Shown: piece after piece, positions 6,897 to 13,751 of the stretch
How positions within the stretch are numbered: the first letter of the stretch is position 1
Layout of the letters: each line of letters starts with the position of its first letter
Source: an uncultured Dorea sp.
GTDB lineage: Bacteria; Bacillota; Clostridia; Lachnospirales; Lachnospiraceae
NCBI GenBank assembly: GCA_910585725.1
Contig: CAJUFA010000039.1
Span: 1 to 27,147, forward strand
Length of the DNA: 27,147 nucleotides
Direction: 5' to 3'
Program-made: the position numbers and the translations under genes
Notes under the pieces: generated by a model
What the model saw: the letters and a program-made list of their open reading frames with translations, nothing else
Database searches by the model: none
What the model was told of the DNA's origin: nothing

Positions 6897-8257
6897 TGCA
6901 GTATGAAAATATCCAGAGAGCAATGGGGGTAGACATTGCAGTCTCGAAAAAGATGTCTGAGGCCATATACAAATGGGGGAAGATGTATGTTAATGAGTCT
7001 CCTTGGATCAAAGGCGAAATAAAAAGTTTGGGGTTGCCTGCGTCAATATGCACGGAAATGGCGAGACTGGTCACGATGGAATCCAAGATTACGATATCTG
7101 GGAGTGCGAGAGCCGAATTGATTGCGAAGTATTTGGTTCCCTTTTTGAGCAATCTATCAAGATATGTGGAATACGCATGTTCCACTGGGGGAATATCTTT
7201 TAAGCCATATATGGACAGCAGTGGAATCGCGGTTGATGTTACAAAGGCAGGATATTTCTATCCGGTGTCTTTTGACAGTGCTGAAAATATAACCGGGGTA
7301 ATATTTCCGGAGTTTAAGCGGGTAGGAAAGACACTCTTCACTAGGCTGGAATATCAGCAGCTTTCCGGAGATATATATACGATTACCAATAAGGCATTTG
7401 CCAGCAGACAGGCGCAGGTCAAGAATGATAATGTGATTAATCTAGGCCAGGAGATTCGTCTGGAAGATGTGCCTGAATGGGAAGATATAGAACCGTATGT
7501 AGAATTCGAAAATGCAGACAGGACATTGTTCTCTTATTTTAAAATCCCGATTGCTAATAACGTTGATCCAGAATCGCCGTTGGGCGTATCAATCTATGCA
7601 AGAGCGGTTGACCAAATTCGTGATGCAGACGAGCAATATGGCGCCGCGTTGTGGGAGTATAAGTCCAAGGAAACGGCAATTCAGGCAACATCTGAATTCT
7701 TTAAGCATGATCGGCAGGGAAATGCCATCCTTCCGAAAGGCAAGGAACGCCAGTATGTTGATATGGGGAATAATGTGGCTGATACGGACGGGAAACCCTT
7801 TTTTAATGTGTATTCGCCGGAAATCCGGGACGAGAGCTTCTTTAATGGTTACAACAAAATTGTCCAGAAGGTGGAGTTTAATAGCGGCCTTGCATATGGA
7901 ACATTGTCGGATCCTCAGGTAGTTGAGAAGACAGCCGAAGAGATAAAGATGAGTAAGCAAAGGTCGTACTCTACAGTCAAAGCGATTCAGAATAAACTAG
8001 GGGATGCGATTAAGGCGCTTGTAGATGCCATTGACGCTTGGATGACAATGGAAGATCTTGCACTTCCGGGAAGTGTGAACCTTGCCATTTCCTGGGATGA
8101 TTCACTTGTCACAGATAAGAAAGCTGAAAGGGAGCAGGATTTGCAGGATCTAGCAGCCGGAATCATGCAAGCATATGAATACAGGATGAAATGGTATGGA
8201 GAAGATGAAAAAACTGCGAAGGAAAAAGTGGGAACGCCTGCAGAGGTGATTGAGTAA
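6893..8257 (+). CDS. Portal protein
   Basis: This 454-aa protein follows terL directly, where the portal is expected. It matches the SPP1 gp6/A118-type portal family in length and in segments such as AMGVDIAVSKKMSEAIYKW near the N-terminus, PIANNVDPESPLGVSIYARA in the middle and a long helical region with EKTAEEIKMSKQRSYSTV (about 340-360). It forms the dodecameric ring through which DNA enters. The start is TTG 6893 or ATG 6896, with AGAGGTG at 6880-6886; TTG has the better spacing, and the two starts differ by one residue. The stop overlaps the next start (TAATG). Confidence 0.88.
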   Translation: MMQYENIQRAMGVDIAVSKKMSEAIYKWGKMYVNESPWIKGEIKSLGLPASICTEMARLVTMESKITISGSARAELIAKYLVPFLSNLSRYVEYACSTGGISFKPYMDSSGIAVDVTKAGYFYPVSFDSAENITGVIFPEFKRVGKTLFTRLEYQQLSGDIYTITNKAFASRQAQVKNDNVINLGQEIRLEDVPEWEDIEPYVEFENADRTLFSYFKIPIANNVDPESPLGVSIYARAVDQIRDADEQYGAALWEYKSKETAIQATSEFFKHDRQGNAILPKGKERQYVDMGNNVADTDGKPFFNVYSPEIRDESFFNGYNKIVQKVEFNSGLAYGTLSDPQVVEKTAEEIKMSKQRSYSTVKAIQNKLGDAIKALVDAIDAWMTMEDLALPGSVNLAISWDDSLVTDKKAEREQDLQDLAAGIMQAYEYRMKWYGEDEKTAKEKVGTPAEVIE

Positions 8258-9909
8258 TGATGTCTCAGGGAAGCCTAGAAGGAATACCGGTTCCTTTTGA
8301 GAAGACTATGTCTGATCTGGAAATGCGGATCATGGCGGATATTGTTCGGTCAATCAAGATCAATGGATTTTCCACGGCAAAGGTGGATCATCAGATACAG
8401 AGTTTAATCCAGATCGGTGAGTCTGAAACAGATATAAAGAAATGGATCCAGGAAGCTCTGGAGGCTACAGACGCAGAGATAGAACATATCTTTTCTGATA
8501 GGGCATATGAACAGTATTATGGATATAAGAGAGCGTATGAAGAATCCAGTAGGAAACAGATTCCTTTTACAAAGAATCTAGAACTGCAGGCCCTTCTGGC
8601 GGCGGTAAAAGCGCAGACGAAATTAGAGTTTCGAAATATTACGAATTCAATGGGATTTGCGCTGCGCAATCCTGGGACAGGCAATATTTATAACAGTCCG
8701 CTTACAGACTTCTATCGGGATACGCTGGATGGCGCGGTGATGGATATTGTGTCAGGTGCAGTGAGTTACGATGTGGCAATTAACCGCGCAATTAATACCA
8801 TGACTAATAGCGGGCTACGTACAATATCTTACGATACGGGACATAGTAATCGTGTAGAAGTAGCGGCCAGAAGAGCAATCATGACCGGGTTCCGTCAGGT
8901 TCAGGGAAAGATAAATGAACAGGTTGCAAGAGATCTCGGAACAGATTTCTATGAGGTTACCTATCATAGGGGTGCACGGCCAGAACATCAGGTTTGGCAA
9001 GGAAGAGTATACAGCTACGCACAGTTGCAGAACGTATGTGGTCTCGGAACTGTAACAGGATTACACGGAGCCAACTGTTATCATGACTACAATCCATTCA
9101 TACCGGGGATATCGGCGCGGACGTATACGGATGAACAGCTTGCACAGATGATGGAAGAGGAAAATACTCCAAAGAAGTATCTGGGAAAAGAATATACGAC
9201 ATATCAGGCATTGCAGAAACAGCGCCAGATGGAAAGAAATATGCGGAAAACCAGGCAGGATATCAAGCTTTTGCAGGAAGGTGGATCCAATGATAGGAGT
9301 GTGGTTTCTAAAAAAGCGAGATATCAGTTGCAGATGCAGCAGTACAAAGCGTTTTCTAAGGCGATGAAGCTTCCGGAGCAGATGCCAAGGGTGTATCAGG
9401 ATGGATTGGGGCGGGTATCATCTGGTAAGATATCAGAGAAAGTGAAACAAGGAGCAAAGCATAGACTTGCTTCATCCCAATCTTATAAAAGGAGTCTGGA
9501 GTATGTACGGAATGGGAAAGCGGGATTATCAAAAGCGCGTAAAGCCCTGTTGGAACGGGTGCCAACAGAAAACAGTTGGACTTCGTTAAAAAAGGAAAGG
9601 GTATCTGCAAAGGATATTGCATTTCTTTCAGCTCATACAAAACATGAATTTGCGATATGGGAATCAAAGCATGATATGATACTGTGCCACGGATCTCAGT
9701 ATCATTGTAATCTGCCGGATGATATCTACGATCTGCTGTTATCTGGGAAATATGAATTGGTTGCACATACACATGTGGACATGGGCGAATTAATGGCATC
9801 GGCGGATGATAGACGATTACTGAAGGCGATCGGTCAGAAGAAAAGCCTGATCGTCTCAATAGATGGAAGAGAAAAAGAGTTTTATCAGAATATGTTTGAC
9901 GATGGGTAG
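8257..9909 (+). CDS. Minor head protein with C-terminal JAMM-like extension
   Basis: This is a 550-aa protein. Residues about 1-390 match the phage minor capsid protein 2/head morphogenesis group (ISYDTGHSNRVEVAARRAIM, then TYHRGARPEHQVWQGRVYS, and a Cys/His cluster GLHGANCYHDYNPF), as expected after the portal. It probably sits at the portal and head interior. Residues about 440-550 form an extra domain. It contains ELVAHTHVD...MASADDRRLL, with His504, His506, Ser515 and Asp518 arranged almost like a JAMM/MPN metalloprotease (HxH-x7-SxxD), one residue longer here, and a candidate upstream Glu464. A linker rich in Lys/Gln (about 320-430) joins the parts. Such fused C-terminal domains in head proteins can be processed or delivered effectors; here that is inference. 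Confidence 0.82.
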   Translation: MMSQGSLEGIPVPFEKTMSDLEMRIMADIVRSIKINGFSTAKVDHQIQSLIQIGESETDIKKWIQEALEATDAEIEHIFSDRAYEQYYGYKRAYEESSRKQIPFTKNLELQALLAAVKAQTKLEFRNITNSMGFALRNPGTGNIYNSPLTDFYRDTLDGAVMDIVSGAVSYDVAINRAINTMTNSGLRTISYDTGHSNRVEVAARRAIMTGFRQVQGKINEQVARDLGTDFYEVTYHRGARPEHQVWQGRVYSYAQLQNVCGLGTVTGLHGANCYHDYNPFIPGISARTYTDEQLAQMMEEENTPKKYLGKEYTTYQALQKQRQMERNMRKTRQDIKLLQEGGSNDRSVVSKKARYQLQMQQYKAFSKAMKLPEQMPRVYQDGLGRVSSGKISEKVKQGAKHRLASSQSYKRSLEYVRNGKAGLSKARKALLERVPTENSWTSLKKERVSAKDIAFLSAHTKHEFAIWESKHDMILCHGSQYHCNLPDDIYDLLLSGKYELVAHTHVDMGELMASADDRRLLKAIGQKKSLIVSIDGREKEFYQNMFDDG

Positions 9910-9925
9910 AAGCTTCCGGTATAAT
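9896..9925 (+). promoter_or_regulatory. Promoter inside the end of the minor head gene
   Basis: TTGACG (9896-9901) and TATAAT (9920-9925) are 18 bp apart, close to the sigma-A consensus. Transcription would begin near 9931-9934, right at the AAAGGAG (9931-9937) of the next gene, so the leader would be very short. That closeness is odd and tempers confidence. Confidence 0.6.
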
Positions 9926-9946
9926 CAGATAAAGGAGATGAGCTCT

Positions 9947-10225
9947 ATGTTGGATGTGAAAGAGGCTAGATTGTTAGGAAATAAAAAGTGCATGGAATTA
10001 TTTGGAGAATCATTTTGCGAACGCTATGCAGATTTCGGTGGGAGCGCTTACGAAATATCAGATGATAAGGTAAGATGTTTCTATGGGATGAATGATAATG
10101 AATCTGCAATAGCAGATAATTGTGTGCTTACAGAAGTTAAGTATAAATACCATTTGACTTTGGACGTAAGTAGAAGTGATGGAGAAGTTTCTGTTGTTGA
10201 AAGCTGTTTACCAGCAGACACATAA
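9947..10225 (+). CDS. Small hypothetical protein, possible partner of the head-protein extension (92 aa)
   Basis: ATG 9947 follows AAAGGAG (9931-9937) by 9 bp; an in-frame ATG at 9938 abuts that site and would add three residues. The protein is small, acidic and soluble: a helical start (LDVKEARLLGNKKCMELFGE) is followed by beta-type segments (YEISDDKVRCFYG, LTEVKYKYHLTLDV). It has no signal peptide or membrane helix. Its own promoter overlaps the end of the minor head gene, and hairpins follow the gene. A small acidic gene with a private promoter directly after a large protein carrying a fused enzymatic-looking domain recalls toxin-immunity pairs, but no family match supports that. Confidence 0.6.
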   Translation: MLDVKEARLLGNKKCMELFGESFCERYADFGGSAYEISDDKVRCFYGMNDNESAIADNCVLTEVKYKYHLTLDVSRSDGEVSVVESCLPADT

Positions 10226-10277
10226 AAAACGTACCGTTTTGTGTATGACAATTGTAAGGGGAAAAAATATTAACTAG

Positions 10278-10310
10278 TACCACCTATTCTTTGTAGTGGG
10301 TGGTATTTTA
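10278..10310 (+). terminator. Rho-independent terminator
   Basis: TACCACC (10278-10284) pairs with GGTGGTA (10299-10305), with a short inner stem, followed by the T-rich ATTTTATTGCTTTT. A second, weaker hairpin, AAAACG/CGTTTT (10226-10240), follows the stop of the 92-aa gene directly. Confidence 0.65.
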
Positions 10311-10339
10311 TTGCTTTTATTTAGTAAAGACGGTATAAT
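10311..10339 (+). promoter_or_regulatory. Sigma-A-type promoter for the lipoprotein gene
   Basis: TTGCTT (10311-10316) and TATAAT (10334-10339) are 17 bp apart, immediately after the terminator and 45 bp upstream of ATG 10385. The arrangement gives the lipoprotein its own transcription unit. Confidence 0.65.
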
Positions 10340-10384
10340 TTAAGCAGATTTTCAGTGTAAGGAGAAAGACAAAGGAGGATACGA

Positions 10385-11497
10385 ATGAAAAGAGTGCTGA
10401 GTATGTTGCTGGCGGCTTGTTTGTGTTGTGGGTTGTTAGCAGGGTGTAGTAAAGGGGACAGGGAGAATGACGAGGTTATAAATAGATCTGCAAGCAAAAC
10501 AGTGTCAATTCGAGAATATTCTTTTGAGGTTCCAGATTCATGGAAGAATGGCGAGAATACAGCAGATTTGTTGTATTTCTATCCAGCGGATGCAATGCTG
10601 ATGATAGGATATTCTGAAATGAATCAAAGTATTGGGGATGAAATTGCAAGAAAAGAGTTTATGGATTCATTCGCTGCTGGAATGGAGGCGTTTGATCTTG
10701 TCTCCGTATCAGAGCAGGATGTGGCTGGGCAACAGGCGTATAAGTACAAAATGAATATTAGTATGGCGGACCAAGAGTGGAAAGCCACAATGGTTGTGAT
10801 GGACAGCCAGGGGGGAGTGGTAAGTCTGCTCATGTCCACATTGTCAAATTCAGAAAAAAATTACGATAAAGATTTTGAAGGTATTTTGAGTTCCTTGAAA
10901 CTTGAGAGTGGTGCGGTAGCAAAAGGTGAGAGCCAGAGTGATGAAGCAGATCCAGAAGCTGTAAAGAAGAAAATTGATGTAAGGGCCGTTCCTACATTGG
11001 ATGGTCTTATGTGCGTATTTATTACGAATAGCAGTGACTGTATCATTGATGAGTTAAGTGTGCAGTTGAATTATAAGAATGCTGAGGGTACAACTATTGA
11101 TACTGATGAGGATTGGCATGACATGGTTCTTCCTGGGAGTACAGTTGTTTCAAGAATAGATACGCCGGAATCATATGAAGATTATGAAATTCAGACTAAC
11201 ATAGAACTCGGCACGCATCCAAAGTATAAAAATCATGCGGAAAATGTGATAGTCAATTCCAATCAGGGTGATAAATGTATTATCGTGGAAATAACGAATA
11301 ATTCGGACGTGGTATTGGATGAGGTTGAATATATTGCAGTGCTGTATCAAGGAGATAATATTGTGACTGTCGAATATCCACAGAATGTGATGGATGTACC
11401 AGTTGGACAAACAATAACAGAAAAAGTAAATACTTTCAGAGATGAGTATGATCGATTTGAAATTTACTTAAATCAGGCACATACATTCGGATTATAG
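10385..11497 (+). CDS. Secreted lipoprotein with PsbP/DcrB-like and FxLYD-like regions
   Basis: This is a 370-aa lipoprotein. Its signal peptide is MKRVLSMLLAACLCCGLLAGC with lipobox LAGC and lipidated Cys21. Residues about 42-175 (REYSFEVPDSWK, then YPADAMLMIGYSE, then LSSLKLES) resemble the PsbP/DcrB-like fold of exported bacterial lipoproteins. An acidic linker (about 178-195) leads to two beta-rich segments (about 200-275 and 290-368) with 'ITNSSDCIIDELSVQLNYKN' and 'ITNNSDVVLDEVEYIAVLY', which look like a duplicated FxLYD-type immunoglobulin-like domain. It starts after AAAGGAGG (10371-10378). The protein would be anchored outside the host membrane. With its own promoter, it is a strong candidate for a lysogen-expressed cargo gene that alters the cell surface. 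The specific function is unknown. Confidence 0.82.
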   Translation: MKRVLSMLLAACLCCGLLAGCSKGDRENDEVINRSASKTVSIREYSFEVPDSWKNGENTADLLYFYPADAMLMIGYSEMNQSIGDEIARKEFMDSFAAGMEAFDLVSVSEQDVAGQQAYKYKMNISMADQEWKATMVVMDSQGGVVSLLMSTLSNSEKNYDKDFEGILSSLKLESGAVAKGESQSDEADPEAVKKKIDVRAVPTLDGLMCVFITNSSDCIIDELSVQLNYKNAEGTTIDTDEDWHDMVLPGSTVVSRIDTPESYEDYEIQTNIELGTHPKYKNHAENVIVNSNQGDKCIIVEITNNSDVVLDEVEYIAVLYQGDNIVTVEYPQNVMDVPVGQTITEKVNTFRDEYDRFEIYLNQAHTFGL

Positions 11498-11601
11498 AAA
11501 ATAGTGTAAGACCTCTGGCTAATCAATCAAGCTGATCAGAAGGGTGCTTAACAGTTATCAAAAAGAACCGGAAAAGCTGTTGAAAAGAGAGGACAGAAAT
11601 A

Positions 11602-11850
11602 ATGTATAAAGTATTGAACACATTTGCAGTAGGAAACAACACCTCGGTCACGATTGAAGGAGATGATGAAGGACTTAGAAATGACATGAGGGTAACAGGC
11701 TCAGATGGGAAGTCGTACAATCTTATTTCAGTTTCTATGCCATTGGACGTTTCTTCTGATGCGATTGGGAAAACAACGACGGTGCTTATAGAGGGAGATT
11801 TCCGGGCAGAGGCATTGATTCTAGAAATGAGTGAGAGTAATAATAGGTAA
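11602..11850 (+). CDS. Small beta-rich hypothetical protein (82 aa)
   Basis: ATG 11602 follows AGAGAGGAC (11586-11594). The product (MYKVLNTFAVGNNTSVTIEG... IGKTTTVLIEGDFRAEALIL) has alternating hydrophobic residues typical of a small beta barrel and no signal peptide or membrane helix. It ends in TAA directly followed by the ATG of a broken zinc-ribbon ORF. No promoter of its own is evident, so it may be read from the lipoprotein promoter; no terminator is seen in between. The function is unknown. Confidence 0.6.
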   Translation: MYKVLNTFAVGNNTSVTIEGDDEGLRNDMRVTGSDGKSYNLISVSMPLDVSSDAIGKTTTVLIEGDFRAEALILEMSESNNR

Positions 11851-12024
11851 ATGGCTTGAAAATCTAAAAGTATATCGAACTGTGGCAATGTTGGAAAGTG
11901 CTCGTTTTGTGGCGGTGTAAATACTAATTATAAATGTTCCATTGTACAGCAGGAAAGCCGGAACGGATATAGAGATATTCGGTGCAATGACTGTAAAAAG
12001 GTCTTCTATGTATCACGTATGTAG
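11851..12024 (+). pseudogene. Small zinc-ribbon ORF with in-frame TGA at codon 3
   Basis: ATG GCT TGA at 11851-11859 is followed, in the same frame, by 54 open codons up to TAG 12022-12024. They encode a clear zinc-ribbon-like peptide with CSFC, a further Cys, then RCNDCKKVFY (ligands CxxC...CxxC). No other ATG, GTG or TTG lies in frame before the first Cys pair. The ORF therefore looks like a small DNA-binding or transposase-type zinc finger inactivated by a stop at codon 3. A sequencing error, a rare start codon or read-through cannot be excluded. The ribosome site is weak. Confidence 0.45.
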
Positions 12025-12102
12025 ATTGCAAAGGGGATGAAAATGGAAAAGGTGATACTGGGAGGGGTGCAATACTGAATCAATATAGGGTAGGAGTTTC
12101 TT

Positions 12103-12183
12103 ATGAGACGGATACTAATAAATCTGTATGAGGTAGGAAGTAATAATCCTATGGAATTAGGCCCCTATTTTGTTAAGGAATGA
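12103..12183 (+). CDS. Possible 26-aa peptide
   Basis: ATG 12103 has TAGGAG at 12091-12096 with 6-bp spacing, and the frame ends with TGA 12181-12183. It encodes MRRILINLYEVGSNN and a further 11 residues. It may be a real micropeptide or the remnant of a longer gene. There is no similarity I can name. Confidence 0.25.
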   Translation: MRRILINLYEVGSNNPMELGPYFVKE

Positions 12184-12234
12184 AATAATTATTTGCGATA
12201 TGCTGAGAATTGATACGAATATGATGTTTGTCAG

Positions 12235-12263
12235 TTGATAACGGTGGGAAATCATGATAAAGT
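12235..12263 (+). promoter_or_regulatory. Possible promoter for the 12313-13476 unit
   Basis: TTGATA (12235-12240) and TAAAGT (12258-12263) are separated by 17 bp, about 50 bp before ATG 12313. The match is moderate, but it is the best candidate in this AT-rich stretch. Confidence 0.35.
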
Positions 12264-12312
12264 ATGCATAATAGGATAGTAACTTTCATATACTGATGAA
12301 GAGGGCAAAAAT

Positions 12313-12465
12313 ATGGCAAAAATCAAACAAAGTAATTTGAATACAGAACAATGCAGTAAAAAAGAGAGCGTTCTTGAGAAGTCAAGTTATGCTGTGACTT
12401 GTAAAACAAGGCATACAAAAACTTCTCTTGAGAAGTCAAAAAGAAGCTTATCAATTATAAGGTGA
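12313..12465 (+). CDS. Small basic hypothetical protein (50 aa)
   Basis: ATG 12313 follows a moderate GAAGAGGG site (12298-12305). The product is Lys/Ser/Thr rich (MAKIKQSNLNTEQCSKKES...) and contains LEKS twice, encoded by a 13-bp direct repeat CTTGAGAAGTCAA at 12373-12385 and 12427-12439. It ends 3 bp before the GTG of the two-TM gene. It could be a small regulator, a leader peptide or a non-functional ORF. The family is unknown. Confidence 0.35.
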   Translation: MAKIKQSNLNTEQCSKKESVLEKSSYAVTCKTRHTKTSLEKSKRSLSIIR

Positions 12466-12468
12466 TAA

Positions 12469-13476
12469 GTGCATATAATGCAAAAGATAAGAGACTTTTT
12501 TAAAAAAGTTGCTGATTGTTTGAATGAACATTGGATATGGAAGACTATCATTTTATTTTTACCTTCATTTTATTTACCTGTTTTGGTTAAGTATCAAGGA
12601 GAAAAATTACATTTATCAGATTCTTCTGGGATGTTAACATCAATTGGGGTTATCTCTACAACCTTTTTGTATATTTTAGTTTTAGCAGTCAATGTTTTAT
12701 CAAATTACAAAGCGAAAAGAGATAAAGAAAATGATATCATTAAGGAAGCTGAACATATAGCAGAGATAGAAAGGTATGTGGACGAAATACAAGCGTATGA
12801 AAATACGTTGGATGTATATATTAGGTTGTCTAATGTCATAGGAAAAGTATGCGATATAAAATTAGAGGCAATATATAATTACATTAATTTTTCTTTGGAG
12901 AACAATGAGTTTCGGAAGCCGTTTAATGAGACTGTTTTCCCGGAAAAGCAATTAAAGAGCATCGCTAGAGAGATGAAGACGTGCCTTGCAGAGCTTACAT
13001 TGCCTCCAGTTAACAATATAAGCGTTTCAATGGCTTATGAGTTTCCGAATCTGAGTAAAACAATACGTTGGATTGATCAGAGTGAAGTTGTCCAATGTAT
13101 GGAATTGAAGAATTTAAAGAAAAATAAGAACACAGCTTTTTATAAAGTATATAATGGACAAAGTAATTTTATTTTTATAAATGATAAGCAGAAGGCGGAA
13201 AATGAAGGTTGTTATGTGTTTGATAATAAGGATCATAGGCATCATGATGTAGGTTCTTTAATATGTGACGATATTTCACTTGAGGATGAAGATGGAAAAT
13301 TTGCACGTATTATATTAACAGTATCAACTTACGGTTACAGATTTACGAATAGCGAGGATGTGGAAATATTGAATAATATGTCTGAAATGATTGAGGAGGT
13401 CATTTTTCAACAGTTTGAAAAGAGAATACGGATTGAACTTGCGCTACTATATATTAAAAAACAATATAATAAATAG
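12469..13476 (+). CDS. Two-TM membrane protein with coiled coil and GAF-like C-terminal domain
   Basis: This 335-aa protein (GTG start at 12469; ATG 12478 is the alternative) has two membrane segments (about 24-40 and 55-78) forming a hairpin, then a charged helix/coiled coil (81-118). A cytosolic domain of about 140 residues (183-320) ends in the pattern GSLICDDISL...ARIILTVSTY...FTNSEDVEILNNMSEMIEEVI, which strongly resembles the second half of GAF sensor domains. A His-rich patch KDHRHHD (254-260) precedes it. The gene is AT-rich relative to its neighbours and is followed by two terminators. A 7-bp inverted repeat (CTTATCA/TGATAAG, 12447-12469) covers the start. Similar layouts occur among membrane sensors in defence loci. 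Here a defence or exclusion role is inference from cargo context only. Confidence 0.7.
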   Translation: MHIMQKIRDFFKKVADCLNEHWIWKTIILFLPSFYLPVLVKYQGEKLHLSDSSGMLTSIGVISTTFLYILVLAVNVLSNYKAKRDKENDIIKEAEHIAEIERYVDEIQAYENTLDVYIRLSNVIGKVCDIKLEAIYNYINFSLENNEFRKPFNETVFPEKQLKSIAREMKTCLAELTLPPVNNISVSMAYEFPNLSKTIRWIDQSEVVQCMELKNLKKNKNTAFYKVYNGQSNFIFINDKQKAENEGCYVFDNKDHRHHDVGSLICDDISLEDEDGKFARIILTVSTYGYRFTNSEDVEILNNMSEMIEEVIFQQFEKRIRIELALLYIKKQYNK

Positions 13477-13488
13477 TTGAAGAGGAAA

Positions 13489-13518
13489 GCAACCATCAAT
13501 ATCGGTGGTTGCTTTTTT
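13489..13518 (+). terminator. Strong Rho-independent terminator
   Basis: GCAACCA (13489-13495) pairs with TGGTTGC (13506-13512) and is followed directly by TTTTTT. It ends the two-TM gene unit. Confidence 0.88.
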
Positions 13519-13598
13519 AATAGAAAAAGAGATTAAGATTTTTGTGGTTTGTTTGGATGTAATCAGATGTCTTAGAGTCATTCGTCAAACAGAAATAG

Positions 13599-13626
13599 GC
13601 ATTGTGGAAACACAGTGCTATTTTTT
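13599..13626 (+). terminator. Second Rho-independent terminator
   Basis: GCATTGTG (13599-13606), a GAAA tetraloop and CACAGTGC (13611-13618) form an 8-bp stem, followed by TATTTTTT. Together with the one at 13489 it would largely insulate the cargo block from the scaffold gene, unless there is antitermination or a further promoter. Confidence 0.8.
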
Positions 13627-13640
13627 CGCCCAAAACGGTT

Positions 13641-13688
13641 ATGGCGTTTAAACTGTCCCGATTACGCCCGGCATGGCGTTTAAACTGT
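13641..13688. repeat. Two 16-bp direct repeats with GTTTAAAC cores
   Basis: ATGGCGTTTAAACTGT occurs at 13641-13656 and again at 13673-13688, start to start 32 bp. Each contains the 8-bp palindrome GTTTAAAC and is preceded by a CGCCC motif. They lie between the double terminator and the scaffold gene, where a promoter for the capsid genes would be needed. A regulatory role is possible; a poor -10-like TATAAA lies at 13711. Confidence 0.5.
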
Positions 13689-13751
13689 ACAGCCTCCGGA
13701 AGACACCGGCTATAAAAACGCAGGCGAACAACGGAATGGAAAGGAGATTAC

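Larger units (their letters stand above)
11851..12312. other. 462-bp AT-rich stretch with no intact conventional gene
   Basis: It holds the broken zinc-ribbon ORF (11851-12024), a 13-codon ORF at 12037-12078, a 26-codon ORF with a good ribosome site at 12103-12183, and a possible promoter (12235-12263). An additional open stretch ending with a stop near 12130 encodes ILNQYRVGVSYETDTNKSV without a conventional start. The pattern suggests decayed genes between two cargo units. Confidence 0.5.

Noticed and set aside
12037..12078. 13-codon ORF after the zinc-ribbon remnant
   Set aside because: Too short and with no conserved feature; likely part of decayed sequence.
13641..13740. Two ATG-started ORFs beginning MAFKL at the 16-bp repeats
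   Set aside because: Neither has a ribosome site; the first stops after 24 codons and the second runs through the scaffold start in another frame. The repeats are better viewed as DNA elements.
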